A stretch of DNA of 64,000 nucleotides from contig CM030853.1 in NCBI GenBank assembly GCA_018105865.1, positions 2,579,429-2,643,428 of the forward strand, in the 5' to 3' direction. Positions 1-23,863 of the stretch are shown one piece after another. A program made the translations under genes and the position numbers. Origin of the DNA: Metaphire vulgaris. Its lineage: Eukaryota; Annelida; Clitellata; Crassiclitellata; Megascolecidae. Positions within the stretch are counted from its first letter, which is position 1; each line of letters begins with the position of its first letter. The notes beneath the pieces were generated by a model. That model saw nothing but the letters and a program-made list of their open reading frames with translations. It searched no databases and had not been told where the DNA came from.

Positions 1-714
1 TCTTCCAATGCCACATGCGTATTAAATAACTTCTTAAAGCGCGCCTGTACTGAAGTGTATTCTATGCGTATATAGGTCACGTGAAGAGGTCAATTTCGGT
101 CAAGTGGGCAATCGATAGGTGTTGATTGGACGAATGTACGGCAACTAGGCCGCCAGCTGACCGCGATTAGATCGCTGCAACCACAGGAGGGCAACAACAG
201 GCCAACCAAATGATCAAATGACAGATATCTTGAGGCAGTGTCATGCCAATATGTTAGCTAATATTATGTTTTGCAAAAATTCAAGACCAACATTGCCCAT
301 ATATTAGAGCAGGGTAACGGCAAAACTAGAGACTCGAGACAGTCTTCGAAATCCAAGCCATAGCTAAAATTGACTTATTTCAATCAATCAATAAACATCT
401 ATGGCGCCACTATCATGATGCCCATGGTTTCAGCCAAGCTCTAGGGAAGCGTTATAAAATTTCGTTATTCTTACTTACTTACTCATTTGAAACCTAAGCG
501 CGTTTACACTCATACTCCAAACTCCTAATCTAAATAACGTAAACAAATAACAAAACAAGTACAAACTGTTATGTCTTTTAAGAATTAATTTTAATGATGA
601 ACCCGCGTCTTTCTGAACAAGAACTGCAGTTTCGGTTCTGAGTTATTTACATACTCACATTTATTGTATGATGCCTGAAGAAATCTAATTCCGCTTCCTT
701 TTGTCGCGAGAAAA
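1..714. other. Upstream region of RPL18A, no gene seen
   Basis: No coding exon was recognised here. Positions 381-470 hold a copy of a dispersed SINE-like tail (CAATCAATCAATAAAC followed by a TATGGCGCC-type block), also seen near 4527, 16627 and 50114. The last 100 bases should contain the RPL18A promoter, but no clear TATA box was found. Confidence 0.5.
694..714 (+). promoter_or_regulatory. RPL18A: Candidate 5-prime TOP tract and start of RPL18A mRNA
   Basis: A pyrimidine run beginning with C at 694 (CTTCCTTTTG) lies about 20 bases before the RPL18A start codon. Animal ribosomal-protein mRNAs typically begin with C followed by a pyrimidine tract (TOP motif) that couples translation to mTOR signalling, with a very short 5-prime UTR. 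Sequence and distance fit. The exact start base is inferred. Confidence 0.5.
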
Positions 715-3312
715 ATGAGAGCTACAGGACAAGTAATGAAAAAAATTACATTTTGCTAATACAATTTAAATAAAAATAAAATATATGACGTTTAATTAGT
801 CCATTTTACTGAGTTTGATTTTTCTATCGAGACTTTTATATTGATTTGCTCTTTAATCTCCGTAGTTGCGTAAATTAAGACCAAAGTTAATCGCCATGTG
901 CGTGTGTGTGCATTCTATACCGACAGTAGGTGTAGGGTTGCCAGATCTCCAGTATTTTACGGGAGCTCCCGTATTTCAACCTCAGTCATCCCGCCTAATA
1001 ATACTACTAATAATATTATATAACTTGCTTGTAATATTGATTTACTACATGCAGATGATTCAGTGCATTGGACAGTGTTGTTTATTGCTTTTTCCTTGTC
1101 TATACTCTATAGTACTGTAGTCTAGTATAGTTCTAGCCATAATAATTCACAATGAACTGGACCGTGGAGTGGGCGCATTGATCGCGGAAATAATCTCCCG
1201 TATTTCAACTTTTGATATCTGGCAACCCTAAGTAGGTGGCGTGTGTCTTTATATAACGAAGTGGAGAGGGCTGAGGCAGTCATAGCCCCAGAATTTCATT
1301 AATTGATGCTCTGTGCAATGGATTTGGTAGTATCGTGGGGTTCCGTTTAATAATAAAACTTGTAATTATGATTAATGGTGATGTCTGAAGCCAACAGGGC
1401 AGACAGTAACATTTGAGGCCTTTAAGTGTGATTTATGTAACTGAATTCACAGCACAACCCTTAACTTTGTTTTTCATTTAGTAGAACAAATGTTAGAAGA
1501 TTGTGCTAAAAGTATTGCAGCTTTGTTTATGAAATTGTCAACAATTTGGTTTTTGACGTGACAAAGAAGCCTGCAACAGTTTATATCAAATATAAAGACA
1601 TGTCTTAAATTTAAATCTTAAGGTGTGACGAGATTAGAGTTGCAGCATACATAGCTTTGTGCGATCTTTTCTGCACAACAGCTGAAGGAGTACAAAGTGC
1701 TTCGGGCGCATGATGCCCACGGCCAAGATGCGAGTGCCGTCGATCTATCAGATGAGGATCTTTGCCCCCGATCGTCTGCAGGCAAAATCTCGCTTCTGGT
1801 ATTTTGCATCTATGCTTAGGAAGGTCAAGAAACACAGGGAGAAATTCTTTGCTGCAGTCAGGTGGGTCTTGAGAAAAGAAGTTTAAAATAGATCTTTAGA
1901 AGTATTTTAGAAATGACCCTGTTTTACCTATGGCTTGCAGGCATTGAATCTTGAATACATAGAATTATGTACATTTCATCATCATCATCAAGTTCTGTCT
2001 TGAGACTGGTTCAGGACTCTTGTATTTAAGTGTCTTGCCTCTTATACACTTCTGTAAAATATAATTCTTGATTTTTTGACTTGACATGTTTTTGAAATTT
2101 TTGACATTTCTTATATGTAATTTGGGACCATCGAGTGTTAATGGTGATTTGCTGGTCATAGATTAACGAGAAAAGACCAACTGCAATCAAGAATTTTGGA
2201 ATCTGGCTTCGCTACGATTCAAGAAGTGGAACTCATAACATGTATCGTGAATACCGCGATTTGTCAACCGCAGGAGCAGTTACACAATGCTGTAAGTGCT
2301 TTTAATTAGTTTAACCCTTAAACCTACGCAACAACCGAGTATACTCGGTTACACACGGCATTTATAGTTCACAAGTTTTTGGCAGTTTAAGGGTTAAGAT
2401 AGTGGATGTGGCGATGATGAATGCGGTCTGTGAATTAATTCATGACTAGTTGTAGCTGCTGTCACCAATTATTTAGACTTTTCAAGTAAGGGCCCATCCA
2501 TATGGTACGTACGCAAAACAGACATATTTTCAAAACCCCCTCTCCCTCATTTGCACACTGTACATACGCAAAATCTCCGAAAACCAACCCACCTCCCCCT
2601 CAGTGCACGCATACTATATGGATGGATCCTAAGTGTGCTTAGGATTATAGAACCTGGTAATGACGGTTTAGTCAAATAACTTGCCTTTGTGTGTTTGCAT
2701 TGTATCATCAATGACCAGGTCACATCTACCTAGCAATGATAACATCTTGTCCTATTGTCTTTGTGTTTTGGTGTTTATTAGAAATATGCTGTAAATGACA
2801 TTGACAAATGCGGTTGTGTTCTTTTAGATCGTGACATGGGCGCTCGCCATCGTGCCAGGGCAAGCTCCATCCAGATCATGAAGGTCCAGGTCATTCCTGC
2901 GGCCAAAGTCAGGTCCAAAAACCTGCGGCAGTTTCTGGTTAGATCCGTTTCTTTCTGCAAGCATAGATAATTTTGATTTATTAGTACTCATTATTGACAA
3001 AGTACCCATTATTGACATAGCGTATTAGCTTTTTAGTTGTCTCTTTAGAGCATGCAAAATTGGCTTAAATCATATGATACTAAGTTGTAAAATATAAAAC
3101 TATCTGTAATAGTTTTATTGGGTTATGCATTCTATTTTGTCATTGTTCTTTGTGGCAATTGGACGATGGTTTCTAGATGTGGAGTTTTGACTGATAGTGA
3201 TTCCGCTTTTGTCTTGTAGGATAGCAAGATCAAGTTTCCGCTTCCGCACAGAGTGAATCGCCAGCTGCATCATCCGAGATTCACCACGGCCAAACCACAC
3301 ACCACGTTCTAA
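715..3312 (+). CDS. RPL18A: 60S ribosomal protein L18a (eL20), 5 exons, two compensating frameshifts
   Basis: Structural protein of the large cytosolic ribosomal subunit. Exons: 715-732, 1682-1861, 2162-2291, 2828-2937, 3220-3312. Exon 1 encodes only MRATGQ, and all introns are GT-AG. Conserved blocks read clearly: [10 protein letters not shown] and AKSRFWYF in exon 2, [20 protein letters not shown] in exon 3, MGARHRARA in exon 4, [12 protein letters not shown] and PRFTT in exon 5. The joined length is 176 residues, the same as the human protein. Exon 2 does not read in one frame: an extra base near 1700-1703 (after LKEYKV) and a missing A in the run at 1830-1832 (before TQGEIL) shift the middle 43 or so codons. 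The net length is still exactly 60 codons, so both ends join in frame. Assembly error is more likely than a pseudogene, because introns, splice sites and other exons are intact. A possible polyadenylation signal (ATTAAA) is near 3384. Confidence 0.93.
933..1230. mobile_element. hAT-like MITE with perfect 8-bp target duplication
   Basis: Terminal inverted repeats TAGGGTTGCCAGAT (left) and ATCTGGCAACCCTA (right) bound a 298-bp AT-rich element with no coding capacity. The flanks 925-932 and 1231-1238 are both AGTAGGTG, a perfect 8-bp duplication as made by hAT transposases. It sits in RPL18A intron 1. Confidence 0.8.
2311..2397. mobile_element. TTAA-bounded hairpin MITE, diverged copy
   Basis: Starts TTAACCCTTAAAC and ends GTTTAAGGGTTAA, so the ends are inverted repeats starting at TTAA, with a second small palindrome (CCGAGTATACTCGG) inside. 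It is a diverged member of the family described under 19561-19640. RPL18A intron 3. Confidence 0.6.
2488..2634. mobile_element. MITE family with CCATCCATAT inverted ends
   Basis: Left end GGGCCCATCCATAT and right end ATATGGATGGATCC are near inverted repeats around a C-rich core. Related copies lie near 11305-11366, 44940-45066 and 59904-59995. No coding capacity. The transposase class is not recognised. Confidence 0.55.
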
Positions 3313-4526
3313 GAATCAAGCCGGTCGTCAGAACTGAAACTGAACAGACTTGTTCTTGGCAGTTGATCTAAATTGAGAAATCATTAAATATTTCTTTGTT
3401 CAGTGGACGTAATTTTTTCACAAATTGAAGTGGTGAAGCACAGTGCTATACAAGTATGGCTGCCACTAATTCTTTTTAAAAAACCTTTTCTTCACACATC
3501 TGACACAAATGTTTAGAAATTATTTACCAAGAATAGCTTTTTCTCTTGATTAACTTCTAGTACTTTTTTTAAATGGGTCCACTCTGCCATCTTCTGCCCC
3601 AGGAATATATAATTGTCTTGTTCCACTAGGACTTTGGGCTAGCATGAATGTTTTTTGAGGTTCTGTTGAATGTGTGCTAATGGGGTTTTTACTGTAGTAT
3701 GGTATGTCATTACAACAACAAAAGGTGTAGATTCCTAGAGAGGAAACATTGGAATTCAACTGTATTGCAAAGTGGGCAGGGATTGTCAGAATAATTGATG
3801 TTAAAAATTTACATGCAATCATTGCAGTGGTACATACAGTACAGTATTTGTATAATGAAGCACTGCTATTTTTAAAATATTTATTCAACACAAGAATACA
3901 GGATTGAGAACCCACATACAAATATGAAGGTACATAAGTTAATAAGTTCAAGATCATAAATGATGTACAAATTTCCAAAAATCTACCATGCACCTTATAG
4001 TCAGATCTGTACAATGGCATATTATTCTGCATTAATGGCTATGCTTTGTGAGATTACAGTAATAGACAAAATCAATTCTAAACGCATGAAATAAGTAAGC
4101 AAGCAAAATCTTGTGAACTTAATGAATGGATTTTATTGATGCAGTCCAGCATTCAAATGAAAGTAAACAAAGGGTTTTAGTTTAATGGCAAGACTTACAA
4201 TGAACAAAGCAACTAAAATTCAGTCTATACACAACTGACAAAATTTCAACTGTACTAGCAAGAGTATCCATTTAAAAGCAAATTAAAAACACCGATAAGA
4301 ACACTATAATAACAACTTGATTACGAGGTACCAATAAGAAAACAGTTGTAACAACCAAAATTTTAAACCGATGAAAGAAACAGACCCTGAAGAATGACCA
4401 ATGCCAATAGCCATAACCAAATAATATATATAATTAATTATCAATGACAAAAGAATCTACATAATCCTAATGCAAATTCAACAACACAAAACATCCAGTG
4501 CAAAAGGCTTGTCCAAAATTTTGATC

Positions 4527-4757
4527 AATCAATAAACTTCTCTAGCGCCATTATAATTATGCATTTAGCATCAGTTGATGTAATAGTAGTAAAAACAGGT
4601 CTGTGGCTATTTTTGGGGCTTGTTTAGATTGTTTAGCATGATTTAAAGTGGCTTAGGGGCATTACAGCCTGTGTGAAAGCCATTAGGGGTACTAACGGGG
4701 ACTGAACCCGCTCCGTCAGTCTGCCGGTCCAACGCGTAACCCACTCTGCCATCTTCC
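4527..4757 (-). mobile_element. tRNA-headed SINE copy
   Basis: Read on the minus strand it begins GGAAGATGGCAGAGTGGG, with an A-box-like TGGCAGAGTGG, followed by a B-box-like GGTTCAGTCCC about 45 bases on, as in tRNA genes. The body ends in TCTAGAGAAGTTTATTGATTGATC, a repetitive tail shared with other loci. A tRNA-derived SINE is the best reading. The exact 3-prime limit is uncertain. A second, better B-box copy is at 7020-7157. Confidence 0.6.
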
Positions 4758-5168
4758 AAGTTCCACCCCACTGTTTGATCAGTTATTGGAGATCAGGAGT
4801 TGCTGAACAAAGTACCGGTATTCGAGATGATTGAAGATCGAGCACAGAGCCATTTCCTTAACTTAATATCTAATGTCCGAGATACTAAAAACCAACACGA
4901 GATCATCTGTCTCTTATCTAACATTTTAAAATTACAGTATCTACTGATAGATAAAAACTAGATATCAATATAACAAGAATTCCACATATTATGCAAATTG
5001 GCAAGATAGTCAGACAAAGGAACACATTCTCACCCATCAGCATTAGCAGTAAGATTCTGAGACTATCGTCATTAGTGGAAATAAAAGTAAAGTTGATGCA
5101 AGATGACATATTTGATTTTAGTATCACGATGTATTTTTAGTATTAGCACTATTTAGTATTTGGTATTA

Positions 5169-5353
5169 CAGTGGATCCCACTTAATCGCATACCGCTTAA
5201 TTGCATAATTGCATAATTGCATAACAACATAAAAACCCGAACCAGTGTTTTGTGTGTACAATTAATTATCAGACGTCCCGGCTATTCGCATAGCCTAGTT
5301 AATCGCATAAGCAAGGCTTGCACGGCACCTGTGCAATTAAGCGGGTTTCACTG
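5169..5353. mobile_element. pogo/Tigger-like MITE, copy 1
   Basis: Starts CAGTGGATCCCACTTAATCG and ends TTAAGCGGGTTTCACTG, imperfect inverted repeats flanked by TA on both sides, as expected for Tc1/mariner-pogo insertions. Copies 2 and 3 are at 10386-10558 and 55307-55483 and share the interior (CATAAAAACCCGAACC). No transposase frame. Confidence 0.75.
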
Positions 5354-5762
5354 TATTAACATCACCTACTGCAATGCATTAATTTCCAAATATTTATTAA
5401 CAGTTTATTGTCAGAAGCACATAGAAAGCATCAGCATAACAATGATGAAACCTTAGCATAACTACTCACAAAGTGTTGGTTACAAAACCTTTGAAAATAA
5501 CCATTTTGGAAAAACTATAACAAAAGAAACCTACTTGCTTACTACATTTTTACGCAGCATAAAATCATGGATACGACAAACTCAAGAATAGCTCAAGTAA
5601 AAAAGTACCATCAAATTTGTAGCAACAGCAAAAGCAACACACATAAATATACTACCAAATATAAGCAACAGTGGCTACAACTACCATACCAACTACAAAT
5701 CCAACAACCACAACAAAAAATGTCTTCTAAACAACAAAACTTCGCTCTGATCACTGCAGTGT

Positions 5763-5905
5763 TTATTCTAGGCCTTCTCTGGGTGGAATCCCCTCCCCCC
5801 ATATTTTGACATTTTGGCAAGTAGTATGACATTCCCAATGTCTGTTTTACCCCCAAAAATTTTAAACTACCCCCAATGTCTAGGCGGCTAGAATAAACAC
5901 TAATT
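5763..5905. mobile_element. hAT-like hairpin MITE (CAGTGTTTATTCTAG ends)
   Basis: Ends CAGTGTTTATTCTAG and CTAGAATAAACACT are inverted repeats around a core with C-rich stretches. It resembles the element at 59560-59733 (same CAGxGTTTA-TCTAGG ends). The flanking duplication is not clean here. Confidence 0.55.
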
Positions 5906-7019
5906 ACTGTATAATATTAGAAGCATGAGTAAAAGAACAGTTTCAAAATAATTTGAAACACAATTTGCTCAAGTCAGAATTGAAAACTACACTTTGTGAC
6001 TAAAATATTCATCGAATGCAAGTATTTTAACGTGAGTTACAAAGGTAAGAGTAAATTATGCGACGTAAACGAAATAACGAAAAGCCGGCAGCATTACGAC
6101 GAGTGAGTATAACGATTAAAAACCAACAGACACTTTGTCTCGACCACAAAGTACACTGTGCTAAATCGAGTACTCGAGCAGAGTGCTATAGCTTGTGCCA
6201 GACGTGCTGAAGTTAGCACATACAGTTGCCTTTCTCTCCTCCACCCAGTGCTTCTCCATGTAGACCTGAGTGAAAAAAACCACAACAAATTCTATCAAAT
6301 GACAATCACTAAAACATATGAACACAGTCATTTTTTCAAGGCTGTATCTTAAGAAAATTCTGATAATCACTGCTTGTCATCTTCAAAAAATCTGTCAAAT
6401 AAATGTCATTGTAAAGCACACCCCATAATACTAAATACTAAATACATCGTGATGCTAAAATCAGTTCGTAAATTCGTTTGCAAAGAAACTTAAAACTTAA
6501 TTCTTCGAGACCTCGTTTTAGTGTAAAGCGCTCTAGCCTTTGACTCTTCGTTCATGTTTTTGTGCTATATAAATTTACTTTTTAACCTAACCTAACCTAA
6601 ACTCCCCAGCCAAAAAACGATGCAATGCATTGGGTGCATTTTCATCACAAATCTTAAATATTGCATGATGTGCTTACCAAAAATTTTTTTTTTTTTTGGG
6701 GCAGATACACCCTATGCTATTCCTATGTTGAAACACTGCATAATGACAGGAGGCAATTAGTGTATACAAAAAATATGCCGACTGAAGAATTGGTTGACCT
6801 ACTTCGCCCTGCCACGACCCCGGTTTCTTCTGGTCCAGCTGGGTCCACTCTGTCCCGATGATGACCGCAACGCTTACGGCCCGAGGTACTTCCATCGAGA
6901 AGTAGATGTGCTGGTACGAAGATGCACTTCCCTTCGAAGGCCTGTTTGGCTGAAGATGACCTAAGATACATAACGTACACTATTGTCCAATGTCACAGAA
7001 ACATATCAGTAACAATATT

Positions 7020-7157
7020 TGAACTTACTTACATCATGATTTAAATTGGCTTAGAAGGCATTACTGCCTGTGTGAAAGCCACTAGGGGTGCTAATGGGGC
7101 TTGAACCCGCTCCGTCAGCCTGCCGCTCCAGCGCGTAACCCACTCTGCCATCGTCCC
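7020..7157 (-). mobile_element. tRNA-headed SINE copy (second)
   Basis: Minus strand: GATGGCAGAGTGGGTTACGC (A-box-like), then GGGTTCAAGCCCC (B-box match to GGTTCRANNCC), then GCACCCCTAGTGGCTTTCAC, matching the 4527-4757 copy. The body stops shortly after, so this copy is truncated. Confidence 0.65.
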
Positions 7158-7398
7158 CCCCCAATTTAAACAAATCACAACAGAAAAAGAATTTAAAGCT
7201 CAAATCTAACCCCCAAAGGACATTCTAGAAACATTTCCCACAAAGTTCTTGGCCATCTTTCATTGCTCTGATCTGATCAACTGTGTTTTGTGTATTTGAA
7301 TAAAAAAACTGTAAAAAGTGCAAATTTAAGCACCCAATAAGTTTTCTAATGACATAGCTCCAAAATATGAAAAAAACATAATAAGAAGAAAGCAAAGG

Positions 7399-18656
<11,258 letters not shown>

Positions 18657-19560
18657 TGTGCCAGCAGTCTAGGTTGATGCTGGTAGTAACTTCAATATTA
18701 TGACTTAAATGAAACCTAAACAGCAAGACAAGTTATACTGGAGAGCTCCCTATGATATAGTTGCAATGAAAAAACATTTTATTAATTTAAAAAAATTGAA
18801 AAATGTTCACCAACTGCATGTATGCAAAAAGTCAAAAACAATTAATTAAATATAATATAAATAAAATACAATTCACTAAACAATACATTCAAACTTCTGT
18901 GTTACCATGACACTACTACTACTACTAATGGGCAAAATATATTCTATTTGACACAATCAATGTATAATCGTAACTCAACAATACGTGATATATGGATGGC
19001 CCCTTATAGGTCACAAAGTGTAGCACCAATACTTTACTGTAACATGTTTCGGCACTACATCTACTCGTGTGCCATTAGGTATGCCAACAATTTTAATAGG
19101 CAGTTTCTTTTCAGTTAATATTTCAACATGGAGCTGTATCATTGTCTGCCTCCATAGCTTGTCACAGACAACAATTAAAAAATGGGTGCAGAATTTCGGA
19201 GTGTGGTAATAAGAATCCTCAAAAAACAATAGCTGGTCTGTCTGAAAAACTATATTTACAAGCAGCTGCTTCTTTTTGAGCCATTATAAAACCAACCTTT
19301 CTACTTGAAAACATTTGAAAAAAAACATATGGTTTTGTCTGAAGAGTGACACCACATTTCCATACAATAGACACTTAGGTAAGTAAGTAAGTAAAATCTC
19401 GTAAACTTATACAGCGCCCTGGAAAATAGTAGTACAGTAGTAGCTGCTTATTCTTATGCGCTTAATCTTTCTTGAAATAGCTATAGACAAGGTGGTAATT
19501 TCACAGTATATGGAGGAAAAGCATATTGCATTGCATTGAGACAACCTACATAATATTGCC

Positions 19561-19640
19561 TTAACCCCTTAACTGGGGATCCCGGATATATCCGTCCATT
19601 TTACATTGAGTTACAGTTAAATACACGGTTAAGGGGTTAA
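19561..19640. mobile_element. TTAA-bounded hairpin MITE, well-preserved copy
   Basis: 80 bp. Starts TTAACCCCTTAACTGGGG and ends CCGTGTATT-type reverse sequence closing in GGTTAAGGGGTTAA; core TCCATTTTACATTGAGTTAC. A TTAA target with CCYTT-type ends resembles piggyBac-superfamily MITEs (inference). Other good copies: 16919-16998, 40773-40852, 45354-45433, 45741-45820, 61828-61907. Confidence 0.75.
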
Positions 19641-20156
19641 GAATAGTGAATGCCAAAGTAAAAGACTCAAAACTAGATGCAACAGTTGAAAAAAGTTAAG
19701 CTAATCAGAAAATAGGTGCTTGTATAATTTTAATAAATCATTCCAAGCTATACACTCTACTGATTAAATTGTTCTGTTATCATAAAAATGAAAGGAATAG
19801 AGCTGACATTCAGCTATCATTCAAATACTGAGGGCATGCATAACAACAATAAACTGGGGTAAGGAATTAGGAAGGGTCCTTAGATGTAGATGCTGTGACC
19901 CCACTAATTGCACTTGTCGGTAGGGCAAAGCTTCAATAAACAGAATCTACTCTCTGGCATTGTTCAGCCAGTCTGTATATTAAACAATATACTACAAGTC
20001 ATAATCACTGCCAAAACAACAATCCAATAAACCATTAAGTAGTAGTATCTGATCATCCAATTCAAATTATAACTGCTCTTGTTTGTCAACAACTCAACAT
20101 GTATATCTATATATTTTCACACAGGCTAACTTAGCCTCCTAAACCACTTTCAATCA

Positions 20157-20230
<74 letters not shown>
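20157..20230. repeat. (ATT)n microsatellite
   Basis: About 24 perfect ATT units with no SINE tail obvious at its edge. Confidence 0.95.
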
Positions 20231-20231
<1 letters not shown>

Positions 20232-21145
20232 ATGCTTCTGCTATTAAGTAGAATTAAAATCACTGGAAAATAAAAACTTAATGAGTAATTTAAAAATTTA
20301 TATATGAACCTCTCAAGAGATACATTACAATTATATTCTTATGCAAGTAATGTTATTACATGCATAAGAATGTGCAGCTATTACAGGACTACTTCTGAAA
20401 GTGCTATATAACGTCACGTCACTCGCCTGAGGCTGCAAAACTTCAAATCATACAATACAAAGAAAAAAGGTACCAACCATACAACATAAGTGATGCCTAC
20501 CAAGGCCAAAGGATAGAGGAACAAACAAAAGAAAGATTCTTCATTGTCCACTCTTGACATAGGCCTGGGCAAAAATATAGCTACCAGCTGTGTTGCATGT
20601 GATGGCAATAATAGGCTCACAAGTAATATAGTGAACAGCCTTATGCTAAAATTCAGGTAGAATCCAGACTGAAATGAGACAAAAGCAGGCTTAGGCTCAT
20701 CTCCGAAATGTTAAAATAATCGAGTACATGCAACTTCAAATGCTTGCATCTACAGAAAAACTCTATTTTATTTTATTTGTACCACAGAGAACATCTCACA
20801 AAGGAGAGAACCAGTAAAATTGAATGGATTTTCTGCATGCCGTCACATACAAAGATAGACAATGTTTATTTTATTAGAAATATGAACTGCAGGTCTGTAA
20901 ACAGTTGACAGGCAGTCACATATATAATACAGTTATCTTGACGACAAACTGGTTACTTACAGTAAAATCAAGCACCAGAAAATCTACATGAATACAAGAT
21001 AGATTGCTAATTCAGCTCTCTACAAATAGGGGATTAACTTATAAGCAACAACTCTATGCCACTGTGTAAAGCTAGGGTTAAGAATAGCAAATTAAAAGAA
21101 CTGGTAAGAAGCAAGAGGAGTTAAAAACACAAAATATATTGCAAG

Positions 21146-21334
21146 CAGGGGCATAGCCAGGAGTTTGATTTGGGAGGGTATAAATATTTGGGGATATAAA
21201 CCTTAACTATAAACCATATAAACTACAGTGTACATATAACCACATATAAATCACATGAAAAAAACTTTAAGGTAGACTGATTTTGGGGGTATATATACCG
21301 GTACCGATATACTCCCCCCGTCGCTACGCCCCTG
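21146..21334. mobile_element. hAT-like MITE with perfect 8-bp target duplication
   Basis: Left end CAGGGGCATAGCCAGGAG and right end GTCGCTACGCCCCTG. The flanks at 21138-21145 and 21335-21342 are both ATTGCAAG. 189 bp, non-coding. Confidence 0.85.
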
Positions 21335-21480
21335 ATTGCAAGTACCGAGACAAGGCAACGTCAATGGTGGGTTCAAGCAGTGAACATTGCATTGTGCCAT
21401 AGAGCTGGATTTGAATCATGTAACCTGCAAACTGCCACTAAAAAAATGCACAGCATACCAGATACCATTAAAACAGTATA

Positions 21481-21764
21481 CGGACATTCTCCCCTGGACA
21501 TAATCCCCCCGGACATATCCCCCCCCCCGGCAAAGAAGTAATAGATCTTAATTTTTAAAAGGTATTTATCGGTTATCCGATGCCATGGCTGCCGTCAGTA
21601 TCATTTAGGGTTTGTGTTTAGTGTCTGGTTTATGGTGTGGGTAATGATTATAGTCAAAGTTCATAGAGAAAACAAAGGAGGGAATATGTCTGGCTGTGTC
21701 ATTTCAAAAGGTGTACCGGGGATGGGGGGATAATGTACAGGGGGGATTATGTCCTACAATCTAT
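21481..21764. mobile_element. Palindromic element with GGACATAATCCCCCC ends
   Basis: The left part has GGACATAATCCCCCCGGACA and the right part has GGGGGGATTATGTCC, with further CCCC/GGGG inverted motifs. It is non-coding and its exact limits are uncertain. Confidence 0.55.
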
Positions 21765-22865
21765 TAAAACAGCTAGCATACAAACCAAACTGCAAGTACA
21801 GTAGGCACATTGCACACTCCTCAGAGCCGTTATCTTGTTCCTCACTTCCTGCAGCTTATTGTTTCATTGGTTACCAGAATCTGACCGGTGGTTTTATTGG
21901 TGGAATCTAATATCCTTACCATGTTCCAGCCTTATGAGCAGCTGGGTTGAGGTGACCCATTCATCACAAATATTATAAATACTTGTCTTATGTCTATTCT
22001 CTTTCGATCAGTTTATGAAATTGATCTTTACGATCATCTTGTGCTCATTGGAACTCTTTTGTGGTAGTTAGCACAATTTCCAGTAAAAAAGTGCTGCTGC
22101 CATTTTAAATGTGCTGTTTATTTCTAATTCACATTACTGATCAATCAATCAATTGGTCACCCAATCATTAAGTCCTATGGTACACAATGCTCACTGTTTA
22201 CATTACAGCAATGTTGCATTGCAAAAATACAGCTTTGGCTTTTATAAGGAGCACCCAAAAAGGATCTTAGATGATTCATGCTGAACAACTATGTTCACGA
22301 GGACAATGCACTTTTACAATTACATTACAATACCATAAAACTAGTCATATAATCAGTATTTACAGACATATAACAATTAAAAAATACATAACAAATTCTG
22401 GCCACACTGTCCAGTGATCTAGAAATGACAAAAAAACAGTTCAACATGGCTTAGTAAAACTAGCACACAATGAAGTATTTATAATTCATCTGGCATAGTT
22501 ATTCAACCCAGCAGCTACAAACAATTATTGACGAGCAGGAAATGAAAAATAACCACGTCTACAGTACTTCTGCTGATTAAGAGATATCGACGAATTGCCT
22601 GTTTTCACTATTTGAGTCGCCTCTACAATATTTTCCTCCAACTCTCAAAACTGCGGTGCAATCGTATTAACGACGATGACGAAATGCCGGCAAAATGCTA
22701 ATACAAGTGCTGTTTGCCATGCAAATCATAAAGTCCATTGATGTTCGCAGACAGAGAAGCCGGCTGAAGTTGTTTTTATGAAACAGTCACGCACGTGGGC
22801 AGAACATTTGCACAAGACAAGTGTCTACACATTTCAATTATATAAACACTTCTACAACAAAGGTT

Positions 22866-22889
22866 TATATATGTATATGTGTGTATGTG

Positions 22890-22921
<32 letters not shown>

Positions 22922-22931
22922 TGTATGTATG

Positions 22932-22968
<37 letters not shown>
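22866..22968. repeat. (ATGT)n followed by (AT)n microsatellite
   Basis: About ten ATGT units run into about 16 AT dinucleotides. The repeating Tyr/Ile/Val frames over it are not genes. Confidence 0.9.
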
Positions 22969-22971
<3 letters not shown>

Positions 22972-23640
22972 AAAGAAGGAACTATGCTCATCACAAAACT
23001 AGTACAGTACAGCAGATGTGGGCTGGCTGCCACGCTAAGGTAAAATCATTCCTAATCAATGGTTTGTAATTGCAGGCATATAATTGAGAGAGGTTAAAAA
23101 TAAACCAGTCATGCCGGTAGCACGGATACGAGAACCGCCCAACCAACCATTTCTCAAAACAGCAACCGACATCCTAACTGTGTATGTCAATAGCAATAGA
23201 ACTGACAGACTGGTGTGATAGACAAGCTTAGATTAAGCATAGCCCGTCTAGAATTCCAGTCCATTCACACCCAGCAGCCATTCGTTTTACTAGAATTGGG
23301 TTAAGATCACGTGACTGCTTTACTGGATTGACCAAAGTCAGTAGCATATGAGCCTCAGCAAAAGAGAAACATTGAAACACCAGAAGCTCACAAAGCAAAA
23401 ACGCCATGCAGCAACTCACAAAGCTTTGATCCTATATAAAGTACTATAGTTCAGAAGTGCAGTTCTGTTTGAAGTTGATAATTAACATTAAGGTTTATTA
23501 GCCACTGTTATTAAGTTATTAAGCAGACATGAGGGCAAATAATGAGAAAGAACAGCATGGCCATAATGTGAACAAATGGCTGGGTGAAACATAGCCCTTC
23601 TCACACAGGGCAGATCCTACTGAACCACTCTAAACCCCAA

Positions 23641-23863
<223 letters not shown>

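Larger units (their letters stand above)
3313..7398. other. Intergenic region between convergent RPL18A and the hillarin-like gene
   Basis: No gene was recognised. The stretch contains repeats (SINE-like copies near 4527-4757 and 7020-7157, a pogo-like MITE at 5169-5353, a hairpin element at 5763-5905) and the two genes' 3-prime UTRs. The short open frames here lack splice context or family resemblance. Confidence 0.5.

Noticed and set aside
715..3312. RPL18A as a processed or decayed pseudogene
   Set aside because: It has introns, intact splice signals, a TOP-like start and only two indels that cancel. An assembly error is simpler.
3550..4032. 160-codon minus-strand frame downstream of RPL18A
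   Set aside because: Contains repeat-derived sequence and hydrophobic low-complexity runs. No family resemblance, and it lies in a likely 3-prime UTR/intergenic zone.
19011..19229. 72-codon minus-strand frame in the gene-poor region
   Set aside because: Unremarkable composition, no recognised family and no supporting splice sites.
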